Positions 16,451-26,150 of a stretch of DNA of 64,000 nucleotides are shown piece by piece. Positions within the stretch are counted from its first letter, which is position 1. Every line of letters starts with the position of its first letter. The stretch is from Halorubellus salinus (GTDB taxonomy: Archaea; Halobacteriota; Halobacteria; Halobacteriales; Natrialbaceae), in the NCBI RefSeq assembly GCF_020567525.1, contig NZ_JAJCVI010000004.1, positions 496,001 to 560,000 on the forward strand, written 5' to 3'. A program made the translations under genes and the position numbers. Below the pieces are notes generated by a model that worked only from the letters and a program-made list of their open reading frames with translations, was not told where the DNA came from and did not search any database.

Positions 16451-18882
16451 TGAGTAACCAAGGCCAACCAACTGACCCTAACTCCAGCGGGACGGACGAC
16501 ATCTTCACCGACGGCCCCAGCGGCGACTCTGGAGACGTCCTGGACGTCGCAACCGACGGACCGACCGACGTCGACCGCGTCTCCTTCGCCGACGCCACCC
16601 GCGACCACGCGACCGAGACCGACGTCTTCACCGCCGACGAATTCGACCCCGCAGACGAACCCGCCAGCGACGACGCCGACACGACCAGCACCGACGAACT
16701 CGCCAGCGACGACGCCGACACGACCAGCACCGACGAACTCGCCAGCGACGACGCCGACACGACCAGCACCGACGAACTCGCCAGCGACGACGCCGACACG
16801 ACCGGCACAGACGGCGGACAACCCACCAGTTCGAACTCGTCGATGTCCACGAATGAGCTCGTCCGACGCATCGAGAGCCGCGACGACGACGAGGTCGTCG
16901 ACGTCCTCGACACCGTTCTCGACGCGAGTGACGCCGGGACCGCGGTCAGCGAGGAGCTCGTCCGTCGCGACCCCGACGCCGACACCGAAGACGTCGACGC
17001 AACCGACGTCGACGAACTCGGCGAGGACGACCTCGTCCTCTGGGTCGAAGCCCAGGAGACGCCCGAACCCGAGGACGTCCGCGACGCCATCATCCGCGAG
17101 GTGAAAGAGTACTACGACAGCGTCGACCTCGACGTGGAGTTCGCCGAACGCCCCAGCGACGAGTTCATCGAGACCCGCTGGTTCGACTTCTCGTACCTCG
17201 ACGACGTCGTACAGATCGAGCGACACTGGGTGAACCGGCCGTACGCGTACGTCTCCATCCTCTTCGACACGAAGGCCAAGGAGTTCCGGTACCACGTCAA
17301 CGAGGTCACGCTCGACGGGTTCGAATCGTACGTCCGCGAGGACCTGACGCGGATCCTCCGGAACAGCCTCATGTACCAGGACATCGACGCGGACGCCGGC
17401 CGCGAGGTCGTGTTCGAGGAGCGCTCCAAGGAGGAGATCGCCGAGCACGCCGCGACCGTCGAGGACGGCTCGATCTACAAGCTCCTCTACTACCTGCTCC
17501 GGGACTTCCTCGCGTTCGGGAAGATAGACCCCCTCATGCGCGACGAAGCGCTCGAGGACATCTCCTGTGACGGCATCGACGTTCCCGTGTTCGTCTACCA
17601 TCGCGCGTACCGCGACCTGCGGTCGAACGTCGTCTTCCCGAGCGACATGCTCGCGTCGTTCGTCGTCCAGCTCGCGCAACGTGCGGGCAAGCACATCTCC
17701 GTGAGCGACCCGCTCGTCGACGCGAGCCTCCCGGACGGCTCCCGTATCCAGCTGACGCTCGGCGGCGAGATCGCCACCCGCGGGTCGAACTTCACGGTCC
17801 GCAAGTTCGCGGACGTGCCGTACACGCCCGTCGACCTCATCAAGTGGAACACGTTCGACGTCGACCAGATGGCGTACTTCTGGCTCGCGATCGAGAACAA
17901 CAAGAGCCTCGTGTTCGCCGGCGGTACCGGGAGTGGGAAGACGACGTCGATGAACGCCATCGGGTTCTTCATCCCGCACAACTCGAAGGTCGTCTCCATC
18001 GAGGACACTCGCGAGATGACGCTCCCCCACGACAACTGGATCCAGAGCGTGACGCGCGAATCCGTCATGGAGGGTGGCCGCGGCGAGGTCTCGATGTACG
18101 AGCTCCTGCAGGCCGCACTCCGCCAGCGCCCCGAGTACCTCCTCGTCGGCGAGGTCCGAACCGAGCAACGCGTCGGGTTGACGTTCTTCAACGCGATCGC
18201 GACCGGGCACACGAGCTACACGACCATCCACGCCGACAGCGTCGACGGGGCGCTCGGCCGGCTCGCGAACCCGCCGCTGTCGATCCCCGCACAGCTCGTG
18301 CAGGACCTCGACGTCATCGCCATCCAGAAGCAGATCTTCCAGGACGACGAACGCGTCCGCCGGAACCAGGAGATCGCGGAGATCCTCCCGACCGAGGACT
18401 TCAGTGACGTCTCCTACCAGACGGTGTTCGACTGGGACCCCCGCGAGGACGTCTACGTGCAGGTGAACGACTCGCACCTCCTCGCGGAGATCGCGGAGGA
18501 ACGCGGCTGGAGTACCGACGGCGTGCAGGCGGAACTGGCGGCGCGCCGCGACGTCCTCGCAGCGCTCGTCGACGCCGACGTCACCGACTACGACGACGTG
18601 ACGACGATCATCCACGACTTCGCGAAGGACCGCGACGCGGTCCTCGACGCGGTCGACACGGACGGTCTCGACGCGTACCTCGGGAACGAGTCGGACGTCG
18701 AGGACCGCTTCGACGACGCGGTCGAAGCGAACGCGACCACGAGCGACGCTGACGACGCCGACAACGCAGACGTCGACGACGCTGACGTCGACGACGCTGA
18801 CGTCGACGACGCTGACGTCGACGACGGCGTGGAGACGACCACGGCCGACGCCGACGACAGCGTCGATTCGGAGGCGCGATGA
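16451..18882 (+). CDS. pilB: type IV pilus/type II secretion ATPase, PilB/GspE-FlaI type, with acidic repeat extensions
   Basis: An 810-residue cytosolic hexameric ATPase that powers pilin assembly. The conserved core begins near residue 225 (REVKEYYDSVDLDVEFAERP). Walker A is AGGTGSGKTTSM near 490, the Asp box is SIEDTREMTLPHDNW, and the Walker B region is EYLLVGEVRTEQRVG near 560, followed by the His box TGHTSYTTIHADS. Unusual are the N-terminal extension carrying a 13-residue acidic unit (ASDDADTTSTDEL) three and a half times and a C-terminal tail repeating DDADV. The ATG at 16451 is followed immediately by MSNQGQPTDP; an earlier in-frame ATG (16423) would lie upstream of likely promoter sequence. 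The stop overlaps the next start (ATGA), so it is coupled to the PilC-type gene. It resembles haloarchaeal PilB3-type proteins. Confidence 0.92.
16663..16806 (+). repeat. in-frame 39-bp tandem repeat in the pilB N-terminus
   Basis: Three exact 39-base copies start at 16663, 16702 and 16741, and a partial fourth runs to about 16806. Each full copy encodes ASDDADTTSTDEL. Copies are identical at the DNA level, including synonymous positions, so the expansion is recent. Confidence 0.95.
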
Positions 18883-20933
18883 GCACGCCCGGGGCCACGG
18901 GCGAGACGACGTCGACGCCGATGCCGGACTACGAAGTGAGCCAGTACTTCCCGCGGTCGCGGGACATGACGCCCGAGGAACGGCGCGAACTCCGCGAGCA
19001 GTACGGCGTCACTCGCGCGTACTTCAAGGCTCGCCCCGAGGAGTACCGCGACGTCCAGCGATGGCTGAACCAGGCGCGCATCGGGACGACGTACGACATC
19101 TACCTGTCCCGAAGCGTCATCCTCGCGCTCGTCGCGGGCGTCCTCGCCGCACTGCTCGGCGTGGTACTGTCCGTCGTCCTCTCGAACGTCGGGGTGCTCG
19201 GCGGCCTCCAGTCGCCGTTCTCGTTCCCCGCGGGCATCGCCGGGTACATCGAAGCGAACAAACTGCTGTTCACCGGCGGGGCACTGACGCTCGGACTCGG
19301 TATCGCCGCGGCCGCGACCACGTGGTTCGTCCGGTACTACTACCCGCGGAACATCGTCGACACGCGCGAACGCGCTATCAACGTCATGCTGCCCCACGCC
19401 ATCACGTACATGTACGCGATGAGTTACGGTGGCACGAACCTCGTCGAGGTGTTCCGGTCGCTCTCGCAAGCCGAGGACACGTACGGCGAGGTCGCCGCCG
19501 AGTTCGACATGATCGTCCGCGACATGGAGCTGTTCGGGAACGACATGTTCACCGCGCTCCGGAACGCGCGGAACCTCACGCCGAGCGGGAACCTCGAGCG
19601 GTTCCTCGACGACCTCGTGAGCGTCGTCGACTCCGGCGGGGACGTCACGACGTTCTTCGAGGACCAGGCCGCACGGTACGCCGAAACCGCGAACGAGGAG
19701 CAAGAGGACTTCCTCGAGACGCTCAGCGTGCTCTCCGAGATCTTCATCGTCGGGTTCGTCGCCGCGCCGTTGTTCCTCATCGTGACCCTGATGGTCATCT
19801 CGTTCCTCGGCGGGTCGACGGTCAACCAGATGGCCGTCCTCGTCTACGCGGGCCTGCCCCTCGGGATGCTCGGGTTCCTGGTGTTCCTCGACGTCCTCTC
19901 GGCACCGTTCGTCCAGCCGGCAGCGGACGAACTCGAAGACGGTCGCTCGGCACCGCTGACGCCCGACGACGTCGACGACGACGACGAGCGGTTCGAGGCG
20001 TACGCGAAGGACCGACAGTACGAGCGCTACTACGCGATCGCTCGCGACCCGCTCGCCGCGGTCCGCGACCACCCGCTGTACACGCTCGGCGTGACGGTCC
20101 CCCTCGCGGTCGTGTACCTGGCGGTCGTCAGCGCACTCCAGGTGGTGCCCCTGTCGTTCGCGGCGTTCACGACGACGCCCGTGATGACGACGACCGTCGC
20201 GGTCGTCGCACCGCTCCTGCTCGTGCTCGTGCCGTTGTCGTACTTCCACGAGGGGAAGCGTCGCCGGGAGAACGCGATGGTCCGCCGGTTCCCCGAGGTC
20301 CTCAACGTGTTGTCCTCGGCGAACTACATGGGTATCCCGTTCGTTGACGCACTCGGCCTGGTGTCGCGGTGGTCGAAGGGCGCGCTCGCGGAGGACCTGC
20401 GCGCGCTCCGGAACGACATCGAGTGGAACTACGACGTCACCGCGGCGCTGCTCGCGTTCGGGAACCGCATGCACGTCCCGTACCTCACGCGGACGGTCAA
20501 GCTCATCGCGGAAGGTGGACGGACGAGCGGCGACATGTCCCGTATCCTCGCCATCGCGGCGGAGGACACGCGCGCTCGCTACCGCATCGAGCGGGCGCGA
20601 CGTCGCGCGATGGGGTCGTACATCGCCATCGTCGTCATCGGGTACCTCGTGTACCTGATGGTTATCGTGCTGGTGGCGGCGAGCTTCCTCGGCCCGATCG
20701 CCGAGGCGGCGAGCGCGCCGACGGCGTCGAACGTCCCCCAGAGCGGGCTACCGGTGTCGTTCACGAACATCCCCCTGGACACGTACCGGGCGTTGTTCTA
20801 CCACTCGGTGCTCGTGATGGCGGTCGGCAGTGGCCTGCTCGCGGGGAAGCTCGCGGACAACTCGACGCTGTCGGGCCTGAAGTACAGCATCCTCATGATC
20901 GTCCTCGGCGTCGCGGCGTTCATGCTCGTCTGA
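18879..20933 (+). CDS. pilC: type II/IV pilus platform protein, PilC/TadC (GspF) type
   Basis: A 684-residue polytopic membrane protein, the inner-membrane platform partner of the PilB ATPase. It has two GspF-like halves. The first has spans near residues 80-105 and 125-150, a cytoplasmic helical domain (LPHAITYMYAMSYGGTNLVE) and paired spans near 290-345. The second repeats this with FPEVLNVLSSANYMGIPFVD and terminal spans. Cytoplasmic loops are charged, including an acidic linker (DDVDDDDERFEAYAKDRQ). The start codon overlaps the PilB stop by four bases, showing translational coupling. Its length is typical for haloarchaeal PilC. No prepilin peptidase is encoded in the window. Confidence 0.92.
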   Translation: MSTPGATGETTSTPMPDYEVSQYFPRSRDMTPEERRELREQYGVTRAYFKARPEEYRDVQRWLNQARIGTTYDIYLSRSVILALVAGVLAALLGVVLSVVLSNVGVLGGLQSPFSFPAGIAGYIEANKLLFTGGALTLGLGIAAAATTWFVRYYYPRNIVDTRERAINVMLPHAITYMYAMSYGGTNLVEVFRSLSQAEDTYGEVAAEFDMIVRDMELFGNDMFTALRNARNLTPSGNLERFLDDLVSVVDSGGDVTTFFEDQAARYAETANEEQEDFLETLSVLSEIFIVGFVAAPLFLIVTLMVISFLGGSTVNQMAVLVYAGLPLGMLGFLVFLDVLSAPFVQPAADELEDGRSAPLTPDDVDDDDERFEAYAKDRQYERYYAIARDPLAAVRDHPLYTLGVTVPLAVVYLAVVSALQVVPLSFAAFTTTPVMTTTVAVVAPLLLVLVPLSYFHEGKRRRENAMVRRFPEVLNVLSSANYMGIPFVDALGLVSRWSKGALAEDLRALRNDIEWNYDVTAALLAFGNRMHVPYLTRTVKLIAEGGRTSGDMSRILAIAAEDTRARYRIERARRRAMGSYIAIVVIGYLVYLMVIVLVAASFLGPIAEAASAPTASNVPQSGLPVSFTNIPLDTYRALFYHSVLVMAVGSGLLAGKLADNSTLSGLKYSILMIVLGVAAFMLV

Positions 20934-21071
20934 ACGCGCGGGCGTCACACCGGGGGCGGGTCGAGACCGAGATGGCCATCGCGGCCACCGCCACTCCCGA
21001 ACGATTCTCGCACTGGTAGGTGGGTACTTGCCGTTTGGGGCCGTTCTACAGCCGTATACTCACAGATAAGT

Positions 21072-21079
21072 ACTTATAC
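21072..21079 (+). promoter_or_regulatory. TATA box of the pilin-like gene
   Basis: acttatac is centred 25 bases before the ATG at 21100, a good leaderless promoter. The pilin-like gene can therefore be expressed separately from pilB-pilC. Confidence 0.6.
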
Positions 21080-21099
21080 TCGCTCATCGTATTATCTGT

Positions 21100-22767
21100 A
21101 TGACATTCTTCGCCGAGGAGAGGGCAGTCTCCCCCGTCCTGGGAGGCATCCTGATGTTCGGGCTCGCGATGAGCCTCCTCATCCTCACCCAGGTCAGCGT
21201 CGTCCCGGCCGCCAACCAACAGCTCGAGTTCGAGCACAACCAGGGCGTCCAGAAGGACTTCGAGCGCTTCGGCAGCTCCACGACGCGCGTCGCCGGAAGC
21301 GGCGCGACCGAGACCGTCGACGTCGACCTCGGCGTCCGCTACCCGAACCGGTTCTTCCTCGTGAATCCCGGCCCGGCGAGCGGATCGCTGTCCACTGACG
21401 CCGCGACGTTCGCAATCGAGAACGTCACCAGCACGACCCCCGAGACCGCCGAGTACTACGACTCGCTCGGGAACGACGTCACGTACCAGACCACGCGCCT
21501 CGTCTACGACCCCACCTACCGCCAGTACGCGAACGCACCGCGGACGTTCTACGAGAACGGCGTCGTCTTCAACGAGTACGACGGCGACGTCACGCTCGTC
21601 ACCTCCCGAACCCCCATCGTGAGCGACGGCGACATCACCCTCGTCCTCTTCGACGGCAACGTCCAAGAGCAGACGACCGGCACGACGAGCCTCACGCTCC
21701 AGGCCGCGAGCGCACCCGCCAAACGCATCGCGGTCACGGACGACGGCGAACCCATCACGCTCCGGATCGCGACGCTCGTCCCCGAGAGCGACTGGCAGGA
21801 GTACGCCGACGGCGAGAGCGCCGTCACGCTCCACACGTACGTGGACGCGGACGCCGACCCGCGGACGCCCAACGAGGTCGTGCTCCGGCTCGACGACACG
21901 CGCGACTACACGCTCCGCGTCGCTCGCGTCACCCTCAACGGCAACGCGATAACCGACCTTCCCGCGTACGTCACGACCGTCGGCTCGTACGCGAGCTCCG
22001 TGCCCGCGAACACCTCGATGACGTACACCGCCGAGGTCCGCGACGCCCAGAACAACCCCATCAGTGGCGGTGAAGTCACCGCGACCATCGACGGGCCCGC
22101 CAAGTTCTCGAACGGGAACAAGGCGATCAACGCGAGCGTCGACGAGGACGGCCGTGCATCCGTCACCGTCACCGGGAACACGGACGCACTCGGGACCATC
22201 ACGGTCGACGTCGGCCGCGACAGCGACGCTGACGACGACCTCTCGGACGAAGACGGCCACAAGTACGTCACGTACAGCTTCGAGCTCGTGACGACCGACG
22301 TCACGAAGGTCGAGCGCGACGCCGACATCGGGAACGTGATCAACCCCGGGAACGCGACCGCTGGCGACCTCAGCCTCGAATCCGTCGGGGCAGACCAGGT
22401 CCAGTTCAAGAACCTCGGAACGGTGCCGAAGTCCATCGAACAGGTTCGCGTCAACTTCGTGAAGGCAGACGGCCAGGGGAGTGCGCCGGTGTATCAGGTC
22501 ACGTCGGTCGACCTCACGGCGCTGCGAGTTGCCGGGACGTCGACCGGTGGGAGTTTCGACACGCAGTACGCGACTACGTTCACCGTCGGCGGGAACTACG
22601 AATCGATCACGAACGGGCCAGTCGTCGTCGGCGACGGCGAGTACGTAACGTTCGCGCTCGAGTTCGACGGCGCGAAGCAGGACGAACTCAGTCCGGGTGA
22701 CTTCTACGTCATCTCGATCCGGTTTGCGGACGGGACTTCGGCGACGTACTTCGCCGGCGTCGTGTAA
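21100..22767 (+). CDS. large pilin-like protein with class III signal and Ig-like domain
   Basis: A 555-residue protein whose N-terminus ERAVSPVLGGILMFGLAMSL is a textbook archaeal type IV pilin signal (RAVSP followed by a hydrophobic assembly helix). Unlike ordinary haloarchaeal pilins (about 130-200 residues), it continues with a long beta-rich ectodomain. The region ANTSMTYTAEVRDAQNNPIS to GTITVDVGRD (about residues 305-370) reads as a bacterial Ig-like fold of the Big1/invasin type. Its position right after pilB-pilC, with its own TATA box, makes it a likely substrate of that machine, perhaps a tip or minor pilin or adhesin. It ends 12 bases before the convergent FAD oxidoreductase. Confidence 0.87.
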   Translation: MTFFAEERAVSPVLGGILMFGLAMSLLILTQVSVVPAANQQLEFEHNQGVQKDFERFGSSTTRVAGSGATETVDVDLGVRYPNRFFLVNPGPASGSLSTDAATFAIENVTSTTPETAEYYDSLGNDVTYQTTRLVYDPTYRQYANAPRTFYENGVVFNEYDGDVTLVTSRTPIVSDGDITLVLFDGNVQEQTTGTTSLTLQAASAPAKRIAVTDDGEPITLRIATLVPESDWQEYADGESAVTLHTYVDADADPRTPNEVVLRLDDTRDYTLRVARVTLNGNAITDLPAYVTTVGSYASSVPANTSMTYTAEVRDAQNNPISGGEVTATIDGPAKFSNGNKAINASVDEDGRASVTVTGNTDALGTITVDVGRDSDADDDLSDEDGHKYVTYSFELVTTDVTKVERDADIGNVINPGNATAGDLSLESVGADQVQFKNLGTVPKSIEQVRVNFVKADGQGSAPVYQVTSVDLTALRVAGTSTGGSFDTQYATTFTVGGNYESITNGPVVVGDGEYVTFALEFDGAKQDELSPGDFYVISIRFADGTSATYFAGVV

Positions 22768-22779
22768 GCCGACACTGGC

Positions 22780-23811
22780 TCAGATCCGGGTACCGACGTC
22801 GCGGCCGTTCTCGAACGCTCGATGCACGCGGCCTTCGCCGACGACCCAGTCGCCAGCGCAGTAGAGTCCAGCGGCTTCGCCGGCCTGCACGTCGTCATCG
22901 ACGGCGCCATTCTCCGGAAGTGCGTACCGCCAGCCCTGGCTGTCGACCCAGTCGGGGTTCGCGTAGCGGTCGTCGTCGAGGAGGTCGGCGACGAGCGCGG
23001 CGGCGTCGCTGGCGGCGGACTTGGTCTCTTCGTCGTAGCGTTCGACGGACCACTCCGGGCTCATCTGGGCGACGAGGAGGCTCTCGCCGTCGGGGACGTG
23101 CCCCGGTTTGCACTCCTCGCGAGCGAGCCACCCGACGGGATGGGCCTGCTCGGGGTCGAGGAGCGCGTACCACGGGTGGTCCTCGCGGAAGTCGTAGTGG
23201 AGGACGATGGTGCGGATGGTGCGGTAGTCGACTGCTGCCGCCGCGCTCTCGACGCGCTCGCGTCGCTCGTCCTCCCAGTCGGTCGCCGCGAGAAGTTCCG
23301 TGGTCTGGGGCGCCGGTGGCGTGAGCACCACGGCGTCGAACCCGTCGTACGTCGTGCCGTCGACGTCGACGAGCGACCACGGTTGGTCGTTGCCGTCCTC
23401 GCGCTCGAGCCGCTCGATGTGCGTCTCCAGGGTGACCGTGGCGTCGGTCGCGTCGAGCACGCGCTTGGCGAACTGCGTGATGCCGGCCTCGTACGTCCAC
23501 TTGTGCTCGTCGCTGTCGCGGCCCTCCTGGACGTGGCCGTCGGCGTCGTGCACCCAGATGGGTTCCTCGATGTCGTGCATGCCGTCGTCGCCGAACGACT
23601 CGAGGACCTCGCTGAACCGGTCGTCGTCGCCGGGTTTGACGTAGTTCGCGCCGTGGTCGTACCGACAGTCGTGCTTGCGGCGCGTCGCGGCGCGGCCGCT
23701 GACGCCGCGGGCCTTGTCGAACAGCGTCACCTGGCGGTCCGTGTCGTCGAGCACGTCGGCGACGCCGCACGCTGCCGCGCCGGTGCCGACGATCGCGACT
23801 CGGTCGGTCAT
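22780..23811 (-). CDS. FAD-dependent amine-oxidase/renalase-like oxidoreductase
   Basis: A 343-residue NAD(P)/FAD-dependent oxidoreductase. The Rossmann dinucleotide-binding motif VAIVGTGAAACGVADVLD is at the extreme N-terminus, followed by the second FAD block VTLFDKARGVSGRAATRR and RYDHGANYVKPG. The C-terminus closes the FAD site with GLYCAGDWVVGEGRVHRAFE and a terminal helix (NGRDVGTRI). This arrangement fits the renalase-like/amine oxidase group. The substrate is unknown. It is transcribed toward the pilin-like gene. The spacer behind its start carries a tandem repeat. Confidence 0.85.
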   Translation of the reverse strand: MTDRVAIVGTGAAACGVADVLDDTDRQVTLFDKARGVSGRAATRRKHDCRYDHGANYVKPGDDDRFSEVLESFGDDGMHDIEEPIWVHDADGHVQEGRDSDEHKWTYEAGITQFAKRVLDATDATVTLETHIERLEREDGNDQPWSLVDVDGTTYDGFDAVVLTPPAPQTTELLAATDWEDERRERVESAAAAVDYRTIRTIVLHYDFREDHPWYALLDPEQAHPVGWLAREECKPGHVPDGESLLVAQMSPEWSVERYDEETKSAASDAAALVADLLDDDRYANPDWVDSQGWRYALPENGAVDDDVQAGEAAGLYCAGDWVVGEGRVHRAFENGRDVGTRI

Positions 23812-23893
23812 ACGCGACGCTACCCGCGGGAGGAGTAAGTACGGCTAGGTCGCGGCACCCGAACGAGACGCTCCCGGTCGTCGCCGTGGCCCC

Positions 23894-23954
23894 CGTGGCG
23901 TGATGGTTGAGGGAGCGTTCGTGGCGTGATGGTTGAGGGAGCGTTCGTGGCGTG
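23894..23954 (+). repeat. 26-bp tandem repeat in a spacer
   Basis: Two identical 26-base copies (23894-23919 and 23920-23945, beginning cgtggcgtgatgg) are followed by nine bases of a third. It lies in the 267-base spacer upstream of the FAD oxidoreductase start (23811) and downstream of the stop of the following minus-strand gene (24079). Confidence 0.92.
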
Positions 23955-24078
23955 GTGGCGAGCAGGGAGCGCGTGCCGCGGCTGGGACGTCGGCGCGCTC
24001 CGCTCCGGCCTGGACCGACGCCCCCTGGGTGTGGGGGAATCGTCGACCGTGGCCGCGGCTTCCCTGAAGAACCCTCGG

Positions 24079-24810
24079 CTACGTGGGCGTGGTTCGTGCG
24101 TCGGCGCGTCGACGTTCGCAGATGGCGGCGGCCATCCCGCAGCTGCGGGCGAGGGCCTCAAGGTGCTCGCCGACGTCGGGATTCCGGAAGTGCGCGTCCT
24201 CTCGAAGGCCCTGGACGAGCGTCCCGGCGGTCTCGAAGGCGTCGGCGGCGTCCGCGTGTCGGTTCGCCGCGAGCGCGCTCCGTGCGGTCTCGAGGTCGTC
24301 GGCCACGACGAACCCGCCGCCGGCGAGCTTCTCCCGGAGGAATCGGACGGCGACGAACCGTCGGCCCGCACCGACGACGTAGAGGCCGGCTCCGACGACG
24401 GGCACCAGCCAGGTGGCCACGAGGAGGAGTTCGTATCGCTTCGGTCGCCAGCCGCGTCTGAACGTCTGTCCGGGGCCTCGAGCGAGTGCGACGAGGAGTC
24501 CGCCGACTGCCACGGCGACCGCGGGCGCAACCGTGAGCGCGAGGAACGCGGGGACGCCCTCCGGATAGACGCCGACCGCAGTCGCGGCCGTCTCGCGGAG
24601 TGCTCCGGGCAGGGGGAGCCCGAATCCGAGGAGTGCGACCTGCGTCAGACCGAGTGCGACCGCGAGTGCGGGGAGGACGCCGGCCCAGAACGCCGAGTAC
24701 CCGAACGCCTCACGGAGCCGGTCACCGGGGTGGGCGTCCGCGAGGTGTAGTGGGAACCGCTCGCGTCCGGTCTCCGTCTCGCAGACGGGACACTGCACGC
24801 GCTCGTTCAC
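24079..24810 (-). CDS. membrane protein with N-terminal C2H2-like zinc motif
   Basis: A 243-residue protein of unknown function. The N-terminus VQCPVCETETGRERFPLHLA followed by DAH gives a C-x2-C...H-x4-H pattern suggesting a small zinc finger. Next come four hydrophobic segments (WAGVLPALAVALGLTQVALL; AFLALTVAPAVAVAVGGLLV; LLLVATWLVPVVGAGLYVVG), then a soluble helical C-terminus (ADDLETARSALAANRHADAA). The finger should be cytoplasmic. The ATG at 24810 is first in frame. It lies 49 bases from the YchF stop on the same strand and could be the last gene of that unit. Confidence 0.7.
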   Translation of the reverse strand: MNERVQCPVCETETGRERFPLHLADAHPGDRLREAFGYSAFWAGVLPALAVALGLTQVALLGFGLPLPGALRETAATAVGVYPEGVPAFLALTVAPAVAVAVGGLLVALARGPGQTFRRGWRPKRYELLLVATWLVPVVGAGLYVVGAGRRFVAVRFLREKLAGGGFVVADDLETARSALAANRHADAADAFETAGTLVQGLREDAHFRNPDVGEHLEALARSCGMAAAICERRRADARTTPT

Positions 24811-24859
24811 ATACAGGAAACGACAGGTCGGCGTGAAAAAGGAACCGGTCGTGGGCGGT

Positions 24860-26053
24860 TCAGCTCGTCGTGACGAGCTCGACGACGTCCCGGTGCTCGA
24901 GTTCGTGACGCGTCGATATCTGGCGGCCGCTCCGGCAGTCCATCGCGTGCAGCAGGCCGTCGCCGATGTCGCTGTGCAGGTGGTACGCGAGGTCCTCGGT
25001 CGTCGCGTCCTCGGGGAGGATCCAGCAGTCCCGCATCACGCGGCCCTGGTCGTCCCCCATCGCGTCCGCGCCACCCGGGAACACGGCCTTCGTGCCGAGT
25101 TCGTCGAACAGCGCGGTCTCGATGGCGTCCTGGACGCCCGTGCCGTCGAACGCGGCGACGAACTCGCGGATCTGCTCCAGGCCGGCCTCCTGCTCGTCGC
25201 TGACGTCGCCGACGATGTCGAACGCGCCCTCGCCGGGCGTGTAGTCGACGACGCCCGCTTCGTTCGCGCTCTTCAGGGCTTTCTCGGCGTGCGCGCTCAC
25301 CGGCACGACCGTGAGGTGCTCGTACTCGGGGTCGCTCGTGATGTCGTCGTAGTTCGCCTGCGCTTCGGGCGTGTCCATCTTGTTCGCCGCGACCACCATC
25401 GGTTTCGTGCGCTTGCGGAGTTCGCGAGCGAGCGCCTCGCGGTCCGCTTCGTCCCACGCGTCCGGGTCGAGTTCGAGGTCCAGCGCGAGGATGACCTGCT
25501 TGATCTCGTCCTTGTTCGTCCCGAACGCGTTCATCTGCTCGGCGAGGTCCACCTCGATGTCGCCCTCGTTCCCGTGGTAGCCCGAGCGATAGCGCTCGAT
25601 GCCCTTCTCGAGGACGTCGACGTACCACTGGTCGAGTTCCGCCTCGAGGAACGCGATGTCCTCGCGGGGGTCGTGGCCCTCCGTGGGTTCGCCCTCGAGG
25701 TCGGTCTCGCCGGAGAAGTCGACGACGTGCACGAGCACGTCCGCCTCGTTCAGGTCGCTGAGGAACTGGTTCCCGAGGCCCTTCCCTTCGTGCGCGCCGG
25801 GGACGAGACCGGCGACGTCGACGAGTTTCGTGGGCACGAACCGTTCGCCGCCCTCGCAGAATCCGGTGTCGGGCGTGCACGTCTCGTCGAAGTCGGGCGC
25901 CGCGCACTCGACGCGAACGTACGCCTCGCCGACGCTCGGGTCGATGGTCGTGAAGGGATACGCGCCCTCGGGGACGTCGTTCATCGTCGCGGCGTTGAAC
26001 AGCGTCGACTTCCCCACGCTGGGCTTGCCGACGAGACCGATCTTGTAAGTCAT
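24860..26053 (-). CDS. ychF: YchF/OBG-type GTPase with TGS domain
   Basis: A 397-residue translation-factor-class P-loop GTPase/ATPase (YchF/OLA1 homologue), thought to act on the ribosome. G1 is GLVGKPSVGKSTLFNAAT, G3 is DVAGLVPGAHEGKGLGNQFL, and G4 is AANKMD (residues about 205-212). A helical insertion (residues about 100-190) and the C-terminal TGS domain (TKAVFPGG, then DLAYHLHSDIGDGLLHAMDC) are in the normal order. The length is the archaeal norm. A TATA-like ttttcaag lies about 27 bases upstream on the minus strand, so it likely has its own leaderless promoter even though the GNAT array upstream is transcribed in the same direction. Confidence 0.93.
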   Translation of the reverse strand: MTYKIGLVGKPSVGKSTLFNAATMNDVPEGAYPFTTIDPSVGEAYVRVECAAPDFDETCTPDTGFCEGGERFVPTKLVDVAGLVPGAHEGKGLGNQFLSDLNEADVLVHVVDFSGETDLEGEPTEGHDPREDIAFLEAELDQWYVDVLEKGIERYRSGYHGNEGDIEVDLAEQMNAFGTNKDEIKQVILALDLELDPDAWDEADREALARELRKRTKPMVVAANKMDTPEAQANYDDITSDPEYEHLTVVPVSAHAEKALKSANEAGVVDYTPGEGAFDIVGDVSDEQEAGLEQIREFVAAFDGTGVQDAIETALFDELGTKAVFPGGADAMGDDQGRVMRDCWILPEDATTEDLAYHLHSDIGDGLLHAMDCRSGRQISTRHELEHRDVVELVTTS

Positions 26054-26150
26054 TGCACAGTCACAGGCCGTGGGCGGGCTTGAAAATTGATACTCGCCGC
26101 CGCTCCGTCACGCGAATGCATGGCACGGTGCGGGCTCGCGCTCGATGGCG

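Noticed and set aside
18588-20474. 628-codon minus-strand frame
   Set aside because: Shadow of pilB-pilC, with no recognisable domain and a composition of charged repeats expected from reverse reading of high-GC codons.
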